From assembly GCF_910592395.1 (NCBI RefSeq), contig NC_088317.1:18460039-18524038 (forward strand): 64,000 bases of DNA. The letters are read 5' to 3'. The notes below the pieces were generated by a model. The model saw only the letters and a list, made by a program, of their open reading frames with translations, searched no databases and was not told the DNA's origin. Made by a program: the position numbers and the translations under genes. The DNA is from Lineus longissimus. Lineage: Eukaryota; Nemertea; Pilidiophora; Heteronemertea; Lineidae. How positions within the stretch are numbered: the first letter of the stretch is position 1; each line of letters begins with the position of its first letter. Shown here piece by piece: positions 13,201 to 24,800 of this stretch.

Positions 13201-16200
13201 AGCCAGTTTACTCCAAAAGCAAAGATGTTTACAAACAGGTGAAGACAAAAAATACTTTTAATGGGAAAATGTTGTTGTGTCTGCAATGTTGATTAGACAT
13301 TCCCAATTATTCTAACTCTCCACACCTCTCCAATATATCCTTCACCAATAATGAATCAGTACTGACTGCATGCTTGGAAAAGTTAAAAACAAATTCCTAG
13401 TGAAAAACAGAATAATGAGAAAAATGTGAGAGGTATGGACAGATTCCCTGAGCAGTACTCGATCGTCTGGAAACTCGATCATCAAGACATCAGTCGTTTG
13501 AGCAGATATACTGCTCTCCCCTTTGACTCAGCTGAACCCACTGCAGCTGTGTCTGACAAAAAGATCAAATAGCAGGTAAAACCAGTATCTGATGGTTGCA
13601 AGTTGGTGTGACCATCTATTCTTGTCACAGGTGCCTGCGATGACCAATGCAAACAAGCAATTTTAGTTACAGGCAATCATGACCACTGGTGGCGGCAACA
13701 AACATGGTACCACACACAGCCTGTACCACGGATTGATACAACCAGAATTTATGACAGTTTGCCTTGCAATCAGAGGTGGCCTGATTGTTATTACCATTTT
13801 TATGTGGGTTGTATTGTGATGTGGGATGGCATTCTCAGCAAAGAGAGGCAAGAAACAAAGGACCGATGCAGTTCAAGCATACAGTATAGAAAGACAAATA
13901 ATGGTATGGACATTCCACTGTTTGCTGGCAGACAAGGCATGAGAACAATACTTTTTGTATTATGATACAATCAATAACGTTTCTGGAAATAGCAATAAAT
14001 CCTAGAAAATTGCATGTTATGAAAGCTGTTGTTGGATTGGAGCATGAAAATTACTGAAGCAAAGGATTGTATGATTGCGGCTGGTGCAAGTCCACAGCAA
14101 TGTCAGACCTAACATGAAGATAAATGGAATAAAAGCATGCGCAATCATGGTTTCTGTGATCTTTCTAAGGCTTACTACAGTTAAAACGATTAGAGAATCC
14201 ATATACACTGTAACTGTTTGTACAGACCTTTCTCTGTAATGTAGCCATTAAGGCTAAAAACCCTTATTTTGACTTTGAAGAAACTCCTGTGGCTTCAGTT
14301 TGCTACACTTGTAAAAACAAGTTTATGGACCCTAGATTTTGGTATGTTTTTCCCAGTTTAGAGGTCTAATTCATATACATGTCCTGAATGTACAAACCAT
14401 TTCATGTCACCCTACACTAAAGAATACGATTCCGCTGCCACTTGGGTATTGCATTGTTGTAATCAGTTTTGTCTGAGTTTGGACAATATTTTGACGCATA
14501 CCTAAAGGGACCCGCAATATCAAATTTGGCGATTACCGGTTTTTACCCGCAGAGGAGAGATCTTTTTGTTGAAGACATCACAGGGTGTAGCAATGGGCAA
14601 GGGCTACCAGGATCACCAAAAGAGACCTAACTACACCAGTCAACTTTTGGGTGGGGCCGCTTCCTCTCGCAGACAACAACATTGCTGCTGCAAGGCAGAG
14701 CAAACAGCCTTTATTTCATTAGAACTCTGATAGATTGCCAAGAACATAAAGTTCAAGCAGTGGCAGAATATTGATCTTGGTGTAAGAAATTGAGATGGGG
14801 TTTCCTGATAATCACCGTGTCGTATGATCTTATTTCAGGCAGATCATTCAGCTAGATTTGCAATCTGTACTACAAGTTTATTGCCAGTAATGTTAACCGT
14901 CCGTCAGTTTCTTGCAAGAAGATACGAATCAGTCCACCGTAACAGCCTTCAGCATGTCAGACCACACTCTCCCCTATACCTCAGGGAATAGACCTACGAA
15001 TGATAGAATCAGCTCTCGAACAGAATTTAGCAAATCAGGCTGTGGACTGACCTATCAATAGCATAGCTCAGCTGCAACTGTCAGTGTGCTATAGTTTGTG
15101 GTTGAAAGGACAAAGGGGAATGATCGCATAATGATGGCTTACCGGTGTAGCATCACTAAGATGCTGGCCCGAGATGCTAATGATGCTACTAGCCGAGCAG
15201 GGGTAAACCATGGTTGGTCATGTAGGACCTGCATCCTGATAATATCAAGACATTTCACTTGATATATAGACTTTATACTCCCTTAATGAAAACATGCGTA
15301 AGGACTGAGAAGTCGTGTTATAGGCCCTGTTTGCAAGAGGATGATGTATAGATTCATGATGAATACTTCAGTGTCTGCAGTGCAAATTGAAGATTCTGAC
15401 ATGGCTTAAGCCCTTGGGCCCATTAAAGGATGAAATTAAGCCAAGAACATATTGAATCACATGGACCAACTGCAGCTTGGCACAGCTGTTGCGTGTGTTG
15501 CTGTATGTTGTCGCCTGGGGAATAGGAATGGCATTACCAATAATGAGATTGATGGCCATGGTTGCAAACTGATAGGTAATGATCCATCATGTTAACGTGC
15601 AATCTAAAAGCTTGCTATTTCCTGGTAGGTTCTCACAAAGTGTATTGGACAGGCCAAGCGCAACGATAGCAAATGATACACTGGGAAATTACCAAACCCA
15701 CAAATTCTACTGCCAAATGTGACTGCATTTTATGATGTCAACTTAGTTTTTTTAGAATTCTACCATTTTACTACACAATTGAATTGCTTTTTCATGACAT
15801 GCTAGTTTTCGGACAGACTCCCTCGGCAGCCCATCGCGTCATCCTAATTTGGTCTCCTTTGGGTGAGGAACGAGGCCGGTCCACTGCGTCCGGAGTGTAG
15901 TGTTCGGATTGCAACTGACGCACTAAACTGAAAGTATGAATACCTAACATGTCTTTTTGCCCGATCAATAACTGAGTATACAAGGAACAGAGGCAACATG
16001 CTATCAGCGGCACACAGATGTGGAGTCGTACAATCCTGTCTGAGCGATATCCTATTAGAGAGCTAGGCCGTGGGCTGACAGGTCGTTTGAAGTCACGGGC
16101 ATCTTCAGTTGCTCAATGTGAATTAGTCAATCAGTTATCGTGTGTTCAAAGACATTTTGGAAATGGATCAAAGATGGCAAAGATAGTAGATCCTTTCTGT

Positions 16201-17945
16201 CAAGAACACCCTCAGGGATGACAATGCTGTGCTGAATATTGGATGATTGCAGAGGTCAAATTCAATGGAAACGACCGATCTTGGACCAAATCCAGTGTCC
16301 CAGAGAGACTGAGAGAGTGCGGCCTTAATTGTAGGTGTCTCCTGTTGGAGGTTCCACAGCAATTCCACTGAATTGGAGAATGACTTGCTCCCGTTTTAAG
16401 GGGCATATGGAAAACACGACGCATACTCACTAAGGGCTGAATATGAAGGCTTAGTTTGACCCTTATACCTTTTGATCATTTTCCAGCACTTTCTCAGATC
16501 CAAATTTAATTCAAACTGATGCCGGCAATCATCACTGGATCGTCACCATGGTACCAGACCAAACAGTACGTGAACAGAATTTCTGTTATGCTTTGAACGG
16601 GTTTACAATCTGCTAGTGCTATGCAGTCAGTATTGTGATCATTATGATAGCCCTTGCTCCATGAATGTAATTGTTCGTGTTTAGCAGTAATTCATTTCAA
16701 GGGAGATTGTGGTGAATAACTCTACAGGAGTCAGAGACCAGCTGGTGCAGTCCAATCTCACATTAGTCATCATTGATTACAAATGGTTAGTGCACATCTA
16801 TATGTGACATTTTAACTATAAGATCCCTGAACTCGCCCAATAGCACCAGGGAAGAACTATGCCTATTCTATGGTCTTATATTCTTATTGCTGAAACAGGT
16901 GGCCTTCCTGACTTTGTCAACCTATTTGAATACCTCTTTTTGGGGAAACTGGGGTTAAAAATACCTTGCAGGGTTTCTGCCAGAGGGAGTACAGCCCTCC
17001 AATGATTCAAGGGGATGTCCCCTGAATATTCAGGACCAAAATCTATTTCCATTTGTTAAGTGAAATTCTGACATTTGGGACCCGTGCCAGGGGTTTGAGG
17101 TGCAAAAAAACTTCTTCAGATGAACCATTTGCCCACCATTTTATCATGAAAAATAGGAGTTTTTTTAAATTGAAATTTTGCTTTTGTCCCCCCTGAATTA
17201 AGTCCTGGCAGAATCCCCTGGCTTGCTTTAAGCCCATCAGTTTTTCATTTTCTAGACATTTTCGAACAGGCACACTGTTTTCCTAATGTTAAATGACAAG
17301 ACTTACATTGTTTGTTGGAGCAAATACATTGAGATAGAGGCAATCCTCGCTGTATTCGATCTCCTCCACAGACTCCAGCTCATTCACATCATTCTCAAGG
17401 GTCGTCTCCTGCATACACGCTGGTTTGAACGATGTAGCGTTGTAGGTCTCCGGGCTCCAGGGAGATGCAGGCTCGGGTGCCTAGATCATGGAAAGAAAAA
17501 TTTGAGTCATTCTTGCCGGGATTGACTTGACATTTGTCTGGTCATTAGTGCACCTTTCACAAAAGCTTGATCTGAAAGGAGGTGTACAATTGATGATTGG
17601 CTGAACCACTGTAATATAAATGTCATGTACTTTATGACATTTTCAACTTCATCATTCTCAAATAGAGCACAAGGACATTTCAATACTGGTCACAAAATAA
17701 AGCATTCTAGAATTGAGGAGGATTTGTTTTACACCAACCAGAAACCGAAGCTTTCCAACTGGAGGCTTTGCAAAAGGTATTCCAAGAAACTGCCAGGCTG
17801 CTTTATCATCAAATACCACCCGACTTCCACGTATTCGTCCATTGCTAATGGTAACCATCACATCGGTGGATTCATGGTGGACTTCCAGTACGCCGTGACA
17901 GAGTAGTATAAATCCGACGAGGATATGAACGCTGGGATGTGTCAT
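7254..17945 (-). CDS. Cholinesterase-like membrane protein, catalytically dead (neuroligin/gliotactin-like)
   Basis: Eleven exons give 748 residues: 17945-17739, 17480-17307, 11136-10992, 10799-10614, 10389-10190, 9998-9827, 9562-9363, 9136-9022, 8770-8287, 7972-7803, 7447-7254. A signal peptide opens the protein. Type-B carboxylesterase marks follow: FLGIPFAKPPVGKLRF, EDCLYLNVFAP, FIHGGEYSYGS, LFGHNSGATSACL, SKNEGQYLF, and ELKYVFGIP. The nucleophile elbow is G-H-N-S-G, with Asn221 where GESAG has the Ser. Gln470 replaces the catalytic His, and only the Glu remains, so it should not hydrolyse esters. One transmembrane helix (~697-719) and a 30-residue basic tail end it. This matches non-catalytic adhesion relatives (neuroligin, gliotactin, neurotactin); which subgroup is unclear. 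The exon 1 donor is weak (GTTGGT); an in-frame alternative ends at 17733. Intron 2 is 6.2 kb. Confidence 0.88.
10576..10587. repeat. Poly-C tract (12 C)
   Basis: Homopolymer in a cholinesterase-like intron, with a short imperfect duplication (CCCCCTAGCTGCCCCAC) immediately before it. Confidence 0.9.
11221..11292 (+). repeat. Short duplicated segment, copy 1
   Basis: About 70 bp around CGATAACTCCCCCCTGAT and GTCAGAAGGGCTGTTACTTT. It recurs in the same orientation at 19155-19225 with a few substitutions and small indels. Both copies are intronic. Origin unknown; probably a dispersed repeat fragment. Confidence 0.7.
12685..12696. repeat. Poly-C tract (12 C)
   Basis: Homopolymer followed by ACACAC within the long intron of the cholinesterase-like gene. 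Confidence 0.9.
15826..15903 (-). repeat. Dispersed repeat family 1, copy A
   Basis: Shares the core CGGTCCACTGCGTCCGGAGTG (read on +, here 15877-15897) with copies near 36690-36770, 50096-50190 and 52520-52612. Read on the minus strand it encodes YTPDAVDRP, as does copy B. Lies in the long intron of the cholinesterase-like gene. Confidence 0.65.
16248..16372 (+). repeat. Dispersed repeat family 2, copy A (diverged)
   Basis: Pattern of AGAGGTCAAATT, GGAAAC, GGACCAAATCCAGTGTCC and a terminal TGGAGGTTCCAC. The same order of blocks occurs at 28015-28108 and 34716-34806. Non-coding; class unknown. Confidence 0.5.
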
Positions 17946-18847
17946 CCTTATGAGAGTATTCCACAGAGTAAGGCTATTCTAAGCTATTCCATTATCCAAA
18001 TGCAAATCCTTGAAGAGCTAATTCTCACATAGTGAAATTTATCTAGTGCTTCTCATAAGGAATATTTGCAACAGGGTTCTTCTAAGTAAAAGGACCATTG
18101 AACTGGTAACCTGAAAGTAAAGGTGGAATTAAAGAGGCTTGCTATCAGCATAGTTCAATAGAATAATAATAATGATAATAATAATGATGAGACTTCTTCC
18201 CTATTTAGAGTGTGGCAGCTGTTTTGACCCCAAGATGTGGTCCTTTAGCTTTCAACCAGGCTGTGGGTCAATAAAAGACAGAGCTATATCATAAAATTTA
18301 TGAAAGAAGGCTGATATTAGGTGAGTGCGAGTGATTGATACAGACCCCCCCCCAGTACCCTTATAGCCTACAGAAATTTAATCCCTGTCCCTAAAAATAT
18401 TTGGACAATATACTGTAAGACTTATTTTCTAGTGGACTAAATTTACACCAGCAGTGGCTACAGCTAGCCCCACCCACGCTAATCCTGTCCTGTCAGGCTC
18501 AAGAGCTGCAGCGGCCAGACAAGATATCAACAGTAAAGGAGATCAACCATGAGGTCGAACCGAATAGCAGGCCTAAAGGCGGGAAAATTTGTCAATTTTG
18601 TAACCCGTTACGCACCAAAACTAGATATGAAAATACCAAAATGTTGGTTACCTGAATGTCATCTTATGAACATGATCCCTACTGTTAGGTTAATCACAAC
18701 GAAAAGGTCCTAAAATCACATAAATCCAAGGTAAAGCTATAACGGCGTGCTGCAGCACATGCAGCGTCAGTATGTCAGTGGCAGCCGGATAGCCGGACAC
18801 CCGGCTAACAACGATTCCACATTTTACAACCAGCCAGCTAGCCGAAA
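17946..18847. promoter_or_regulatory. Bidirectional spacer between cholinesterase-like gene and COG3
   Basis: About 900 bp separates the two start codons, so both promoters must lie here. It contains an AAT/GAT simple repeat (about 18166-18190) and a 9-C run at 18345-18353. No specific element was assigned. Confidence 0.45.
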
Positions 18848-21800
18848 ATGGCTGACACGTCGCCAAGTTCCAAGATGCTACGAGAAAAACTCGCTTCTTG
18901 GGACGCTCTGGATCATGCCAGAGCTCCACTATCCGATCGACAGAGGGACAGTATTATGGACCTCACGACCATGTCTTCAAAACGTCCCCTGCCCATCGAG
19001 GTAATACTGAAAATCGACGAAAATCGAGTAAAATATGTCCAGTTCTGTATGTTTGCTGTACATTTCTTGTGTACATTTGTGTACATTTGCAATGTTACAA
19101 TTACAATGTACAGCGTGAATCCTAAATAATGCAAATCCCATGCTGATCCACTGTCGTATCCATCCTTTACTGCCGATAACTCCCCCCTGATAGGTGTCAG
19201 AAGGGCTGTTACTTTATATCGGTAGTCACCCTGCATTCCCTTCCTTTCCCCATGCGTCCTACTCCTAGACCTAGGCCTATGACGTCGCGACAACACTTAC
19301 ACTAACAGTTCAATTTTCATCATCTTTCAGCTCCCTCTTGATGAGATCCCTGGTTTGACCACACACATCCAGCCGAGTTTAGTGACCGGTGATGATGACA
19401 TCATAGCCAAAGGACTGGCTGCCCTTAATCTGGCACAGGAGAAAGTTGAAAATGCCCAACAGGTAACCCTAATCAACAAAGCATTTGAAATTGATCTTAA
19501 ATAGCATTCTCAATTTCTGGTAGTCAGACATGCGCTCTATCCAATTCTTGGTCAAAAACAATTACAACATAATCATCGAAGGCATTCTGGTAAGGTGGGG
19601 GGGGGGGGGTATTGGAGATTGCTTTCTTCAAATAAAATGTTACTAATTATCTTTTTATTCCACTTTCAGTTCTTCTTTTGGTTTTCTGAGATTGAAGAAC
19701 GCATTGACTGTGAAGAAGATATAGAATATAGGTGTGTGATGTCGGAGACCAAAAATACTTTTTTGGTCTTTAGTGGACCTGTACAAATTGGCCATCACCA
19801 GAGATTGGCTGCAGTATGATCACATGACCATTGTGTCTGTGAATGATGCATGCTTACTTGTCAAGTGGAGGGATAATAACCTTGAGATGCAATAGCAACA
19901 TTATCAAGAAAACCCCATCCCAAAAGTTCTTATTCATGAATGAGTCTGGGCCCAAAGTGCTATTCCCTTTAAGTAAAGTTTCAATTATAAAGCAATAATT
20001 CCTATGTTGTTTATCTTCAGGTCCTACCTTGGTCAGCTTGGTGAATACCAGGGACAGTGTGACCAGATCTTGACCGAGGTCTCCACTGCTCTCACCCAGC
20101 TCACTGGCTTGATGAAGCAGTATGTGTTTGTCTCAACCAAGACGAACGCGCTGCATGAGGCATGTGAACATCTGATGGCAGAACAGGTGTGTAATCAGAT
20201 TGCTCTTGATGAGATTGTAGTTCCCAATAGTCACTCCACCAGGCAAGAGGACTGACGCTATTTAAAACCTGGACTGAAATGAGAGAACTAACTCTTCAGA
20301 GTACCAGCCAGGCTTACTTGAACTGACGCTAATGAGTTGACAACTATGAACGTCTTGCTTGTTGTTTCAGACCAAACTGGTGGAAACTGCAGAATGTGTA
20401 CAGAATAAATTATCCTATTTCAATGAACTGGACAAAATATCAAGTGTAAGTATTTTTTTCATGCATGTTTTTTTGTAAAGTGATGCTTATCACATAGAGG
20501 AGGTCTCTTGGGCTTTGAATCAGATGACTTGAGGTTATTTGATAAACCACTTTTAATTGACCCCTATATTGCCCTCAGGATACTCAACGATGAGTAAAAC
20601 AGAGGAACACTCGTTCACTCGTTTTGCTTTTGACTGATCATTGTTCTACAATCTATTTCAGCGCTTGGGAGCCCCAACCCTGACAGTGACGAGTGATTCA
20701 TTCGTGCCAACTCTGTCCAGGATAGACGAGTGTATAGCCTATCTCAATAAAAATGTAAGTAGTTGGAACATTATCTGGTCAATTTGGTTGTTAGGCAGTT
20801 ATCTGTTTGTATTCTGGTCTTTTTGTCTATTGTATGGGAAGAAAGTGTTCATATGACAACATACAATGCCATACGTATTTCAATCATTGCCCAGAGTTGT
20901 TTGCTGGCGGACTAACTGATGCACTTTTGTTATGATTTCTTCCAGTCTCACTACAAGGAGTCGAGTGTTTACCTGGCCAGATTTCGCCAGTGTTTGTCCA
21001 AAGCTTTGAATCTGATTAAAATCCATGTGGTGAGCATTCTTCAGAATGCAACACAGAATGTGCAGCCACGAAAAGTGAGTGGAAAACATTTTTATTCTAT
21101 TTTATGTCTTTACTCTGTCAACAGAATTGATGTTAACATGGCATGGCCCTCAAAAGTAGCTTCCTTTTCAAATACTTTCCCCTGGTCTAATAGAATTCTT
21201 AATCTAATGTCAAATGTTGCCTTCCAGTTTTCAAGAATTGCATCCAACACCAATAACTTCCGTGACCCCTGATGAAGCATAGTTAAGCAAAAGCCTCAGA
21301 ATTTTAAAACATATCCATACATCTCACATTGAATAAGTACCTCTGTTATCTGTACACTGAGTCTCCATTCTGTTACAGGATTCTGTGAATGCAGGAGAAA
21401 ATGCTTTTACACTTTTCTACGGCAAATTCCGTACAAATGCGCCGAGGGTTAAGAATCTTATGGAACAAATAGAACAAAGGATTGATAAAAGTCCTGAGTA
21501 AGTAAAACTTTCATCAACTGCATCATCCTAGATAGTTTTATCCCCCACCAGAGTTGAGTATTTTTGGTACTGACTCAAACCTAAACTGCACTGATAGTGA
21601 TACACACTAACGTTAGATACCTGAGGGGCAGTGCGACTGACTGGGGGCGGTCGGGTTGCCCTGCCACTAACAGCCAATGAAGAAGAAGATGGTGATGTGT
21701 CTTGTTTGCAAATAAACAAAGACAATGAATGAGCTTGAATGGCTACATAAACTAATAACCATGTGAATCATGTAAAAAAGTCTCTTGTTTTACGGAATTG

Positions 21801-24800
21801 CTTATAATTAGTGTATTTTTCATTTCAGATATAAGCAGTTACTAAGTGACTGCCACCAGTGTTATTTTAGTCAAAGGGCAACGTTATTGGGGCCTAGCGT
21901 CTCGGCAGCAGTTACAGAACTTGCTTCAAAACACAGCAGGGATCATTGTGCGCTGGTAGGTGGAATGAGTGTTCCTCAAGATCCTATCTTTACTTTCCTG
22001 ATAAAGTGAGCGAAGAACACTTGAACTGCTGTTACATTATTGGTTCTGTACAATTCTGCGCTCAGTGTTGGCACCTGATGTAATGTAAGGGAGCAAAACA
22101 CCTGAGTTTGAAGACTACAGGCTTGCTTTGAAGAAAATCACCTTGGCTGAGCCATCAGTGATTAGTCCGAAGCAAGTAGTTGTAGCAAAGACTACTTAAT
22201 ATGACCATATGATCCTCCTCTGATGATAACAACACAAAAGAAAAGATCAGAAGATAATGGTCTATTCAAATCTGTTCTGTTCTCAATTTCAGATGCGCAG
22301 TGGATGTGCTTTCATGGTCCATGTGTGTGAGGATGAATACCAGCTCTATCACCAGTTCTTCACCCAACCAACACCACAGCTAGAGTGAGTGACTGTCAGT
22401 AGTTCTGATCTTTAGCCTTATGTTTGGATGTCTCTGGTGGAGATTTCAAGTGGGTGAGAGAAATCTCCCAATGATTAACTTGGATAGTACTTTGTTGGCA
22501 GCATAGAAAACTTAATACAGATGCGACAGAGATAAACTGTGGTTCAAGACACTTCTATAAACAAAGAAACATAACTGTTCTCATTTCGTTTTCAGTGTGA
22601 TGTTGGAAGGATTATGCAATAGCCTCTATGATGTATTCCGACCTCTCATTATCCATGTACAGCACTTAGAGACACTCTCAGAGTTATGCAGCATATTAAA
22701 AGTGAGCAAGGCTTATAATTATATTGAGTCTTCTGTTTAAGGGAGAATAAAAATGATTTCTTAAAAGAAAACCCCTCCTATCAGCCTATGAAAATGCCCC
22801 ATAACAAGCAGTCCAAAAAAAAGTGAGAGTGATTAATGAATTGGTTTGGGCATCTGACTTGCATCCCAAATGATGTAGCACATTGAACTAGGCTTCCAGC
22901 TATTTCCTGCATTATGTCATTGTATACAATTATTTGTAAGAATGAACGATTATCATATTCCCTGTCACTAAACACTTTCATCTCCTTTTCAGATTGAAAT
23001 GATGGAGGAACACGTATGCAATAATCGTAAGTAGAACACATTTTATACCGATGAAGTTGGTTTCGGAAAACTGTGGATGCCAAAAGTACAGATAAGGATC
23101 ATCAGTCGAGAGAGTTGATGAGCCTTGCCACAGTGCCAATAGAGATCAGGTTATACTTATCAGTCCAGTTCTTAGCACAGAATACTCATGTCGCTTTGGA
23201 GGAGAAATCTCGCTGGAGATTAGCTTCTCCAAGTGCGGAGGAAACGCTTTCAAAGAGTAAGAAGAATCTTTATGCAAGACTTCATTTTGTAACATTGCTT
23301 ACTTGACTCTGATAAAATGAATGGTTTTTGCTTTACTTTCAGCTGATCAACTCGGTGCCTTCGAAACCATGTGTTCCCAGCTGCTGGAGGATGTCCAGGA
23401 ACGACTGGTCTATCGGACGTACATCTATATCAAGTCGGATATACTGAATTATAAACCAGCTGAGGGGGACCTGGCCTACCCAGAGAAACTGGAAATGATG
23501 GAGGTAGGTAGAACATAGAGAGGTTATCATGGTACATTGGTCTTTCCACAGAAGAGAACTGAATACCTAGAGGGTTCATTTTACTTTCAGAGCATCGCAG
23601 AAAGTTTGAAAAAGGGCCATCTATCGCGGACAAATTCAAGTCAATCGGATATTTCATTAGCTAGTCAAGAAGTTGCATCGATTACTGCTGATCTGGATCA
23701 GGCCAGCGAGCAGCCGTACGCATTACAGGAGAACGGCACGCATGACTCGAGCATCATGACAGCTTCTGGTAGGTGGGAAGTGACTTGCCTAAGGTCACAT
23801 GCCTTCATTGTGTTGTAGGTTTTTGTAACCACCATAATATCATGCTAGCACTTTTGAAAATGGAAAGTGTTTAGCTTATGATTCAGAGACATGTCTCAAT
23901 TGAGATCTTTCTAGTTTTTCTAGCCTATAGTAGAAACTTTTACATTGTGAGATGTTAGAGTGCTTTAGAGCTGATGAGAACAGAGGGAGATGAGAAAAAC
24001 AAATCATTTATTCTAATCTCAATTGGCCTTCTCCCAGAGGCTTCTATGATTGTTGTTGTCATCTTATGTTTGTAACAAAGTCCTTCTCCATCTTCATTCA
24101 TCTGATTTGTATTTCAGATTCTCGTATTGTCTCTAACATGCCAATGTCACCAGCAGACATGCATGGTATGTGGTACCCGACTGTGCGACGGGCATTAGTT
24201 TGTTTGTCGAAGCTTTCACGATGTATCGATGTAAGTAGGTCTTTGTCTCTGATATCATAATGGACTATCAATTTCTGAGACCAGGAACTCATGTGTTACT
24301 GGTGATTTGTGGACCAATTGATTGTAATATATTCATATTTACCCTCTGTTTATTTCAGACAACAACATTCCAAGGCTTATCTCAGGAGGCGCTCTATTTC
24401 TGTGTGCAGTCATTATTGGTGGCTAGTAACAGTATCAGGAAAAGAAAGGTGGGCTTTCTGGGATGCTGCCAATCTGGGTGAACAGGGGTTTGGGGGTCTC
24501 AGTCTATGATATGAACTGCAGCTATCTGTGCAGTAAATTGGTCATGAGGATATCTCTGACAGTGAATGTCACTGGTTATTATAGAGCTTTTAATGTCCTT
24601 GTTGACACTCGCTGTCAACTCTGAATGTAAACTATATCTGTAATCTGTATTGTGAGTGATCAATTGTGTCACAATGCTTTAAACGAGAACTAATTCTTTC
24701 AGACTGTGATAGATGGTCAGCTCTTCCTCATCAAACATCTCCTTATCCTAAGAGAACAGATCGCTCCATTCCATGTTGATTTCGCCATCAAAGAAAAATC

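Larger units (their letters stand above)
11137..17306 (-). other. 6.2-kb intron 2 of the cholinesterase-like gene
   Basis: No coding exon was recognised in this long stretch. It holds a segment shared with a COG3 intron (11221-11292), a poly-C run at 12685-12696, one copy of the YTPDAVD-type dispersed repeat (about 15826-15903) and one copy of the GGAGGTTCCACTGTA-type repeat (about 16248-16372). Remaining sequence is AT-rich and unremarkable by eye. Confidence 0.6.
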
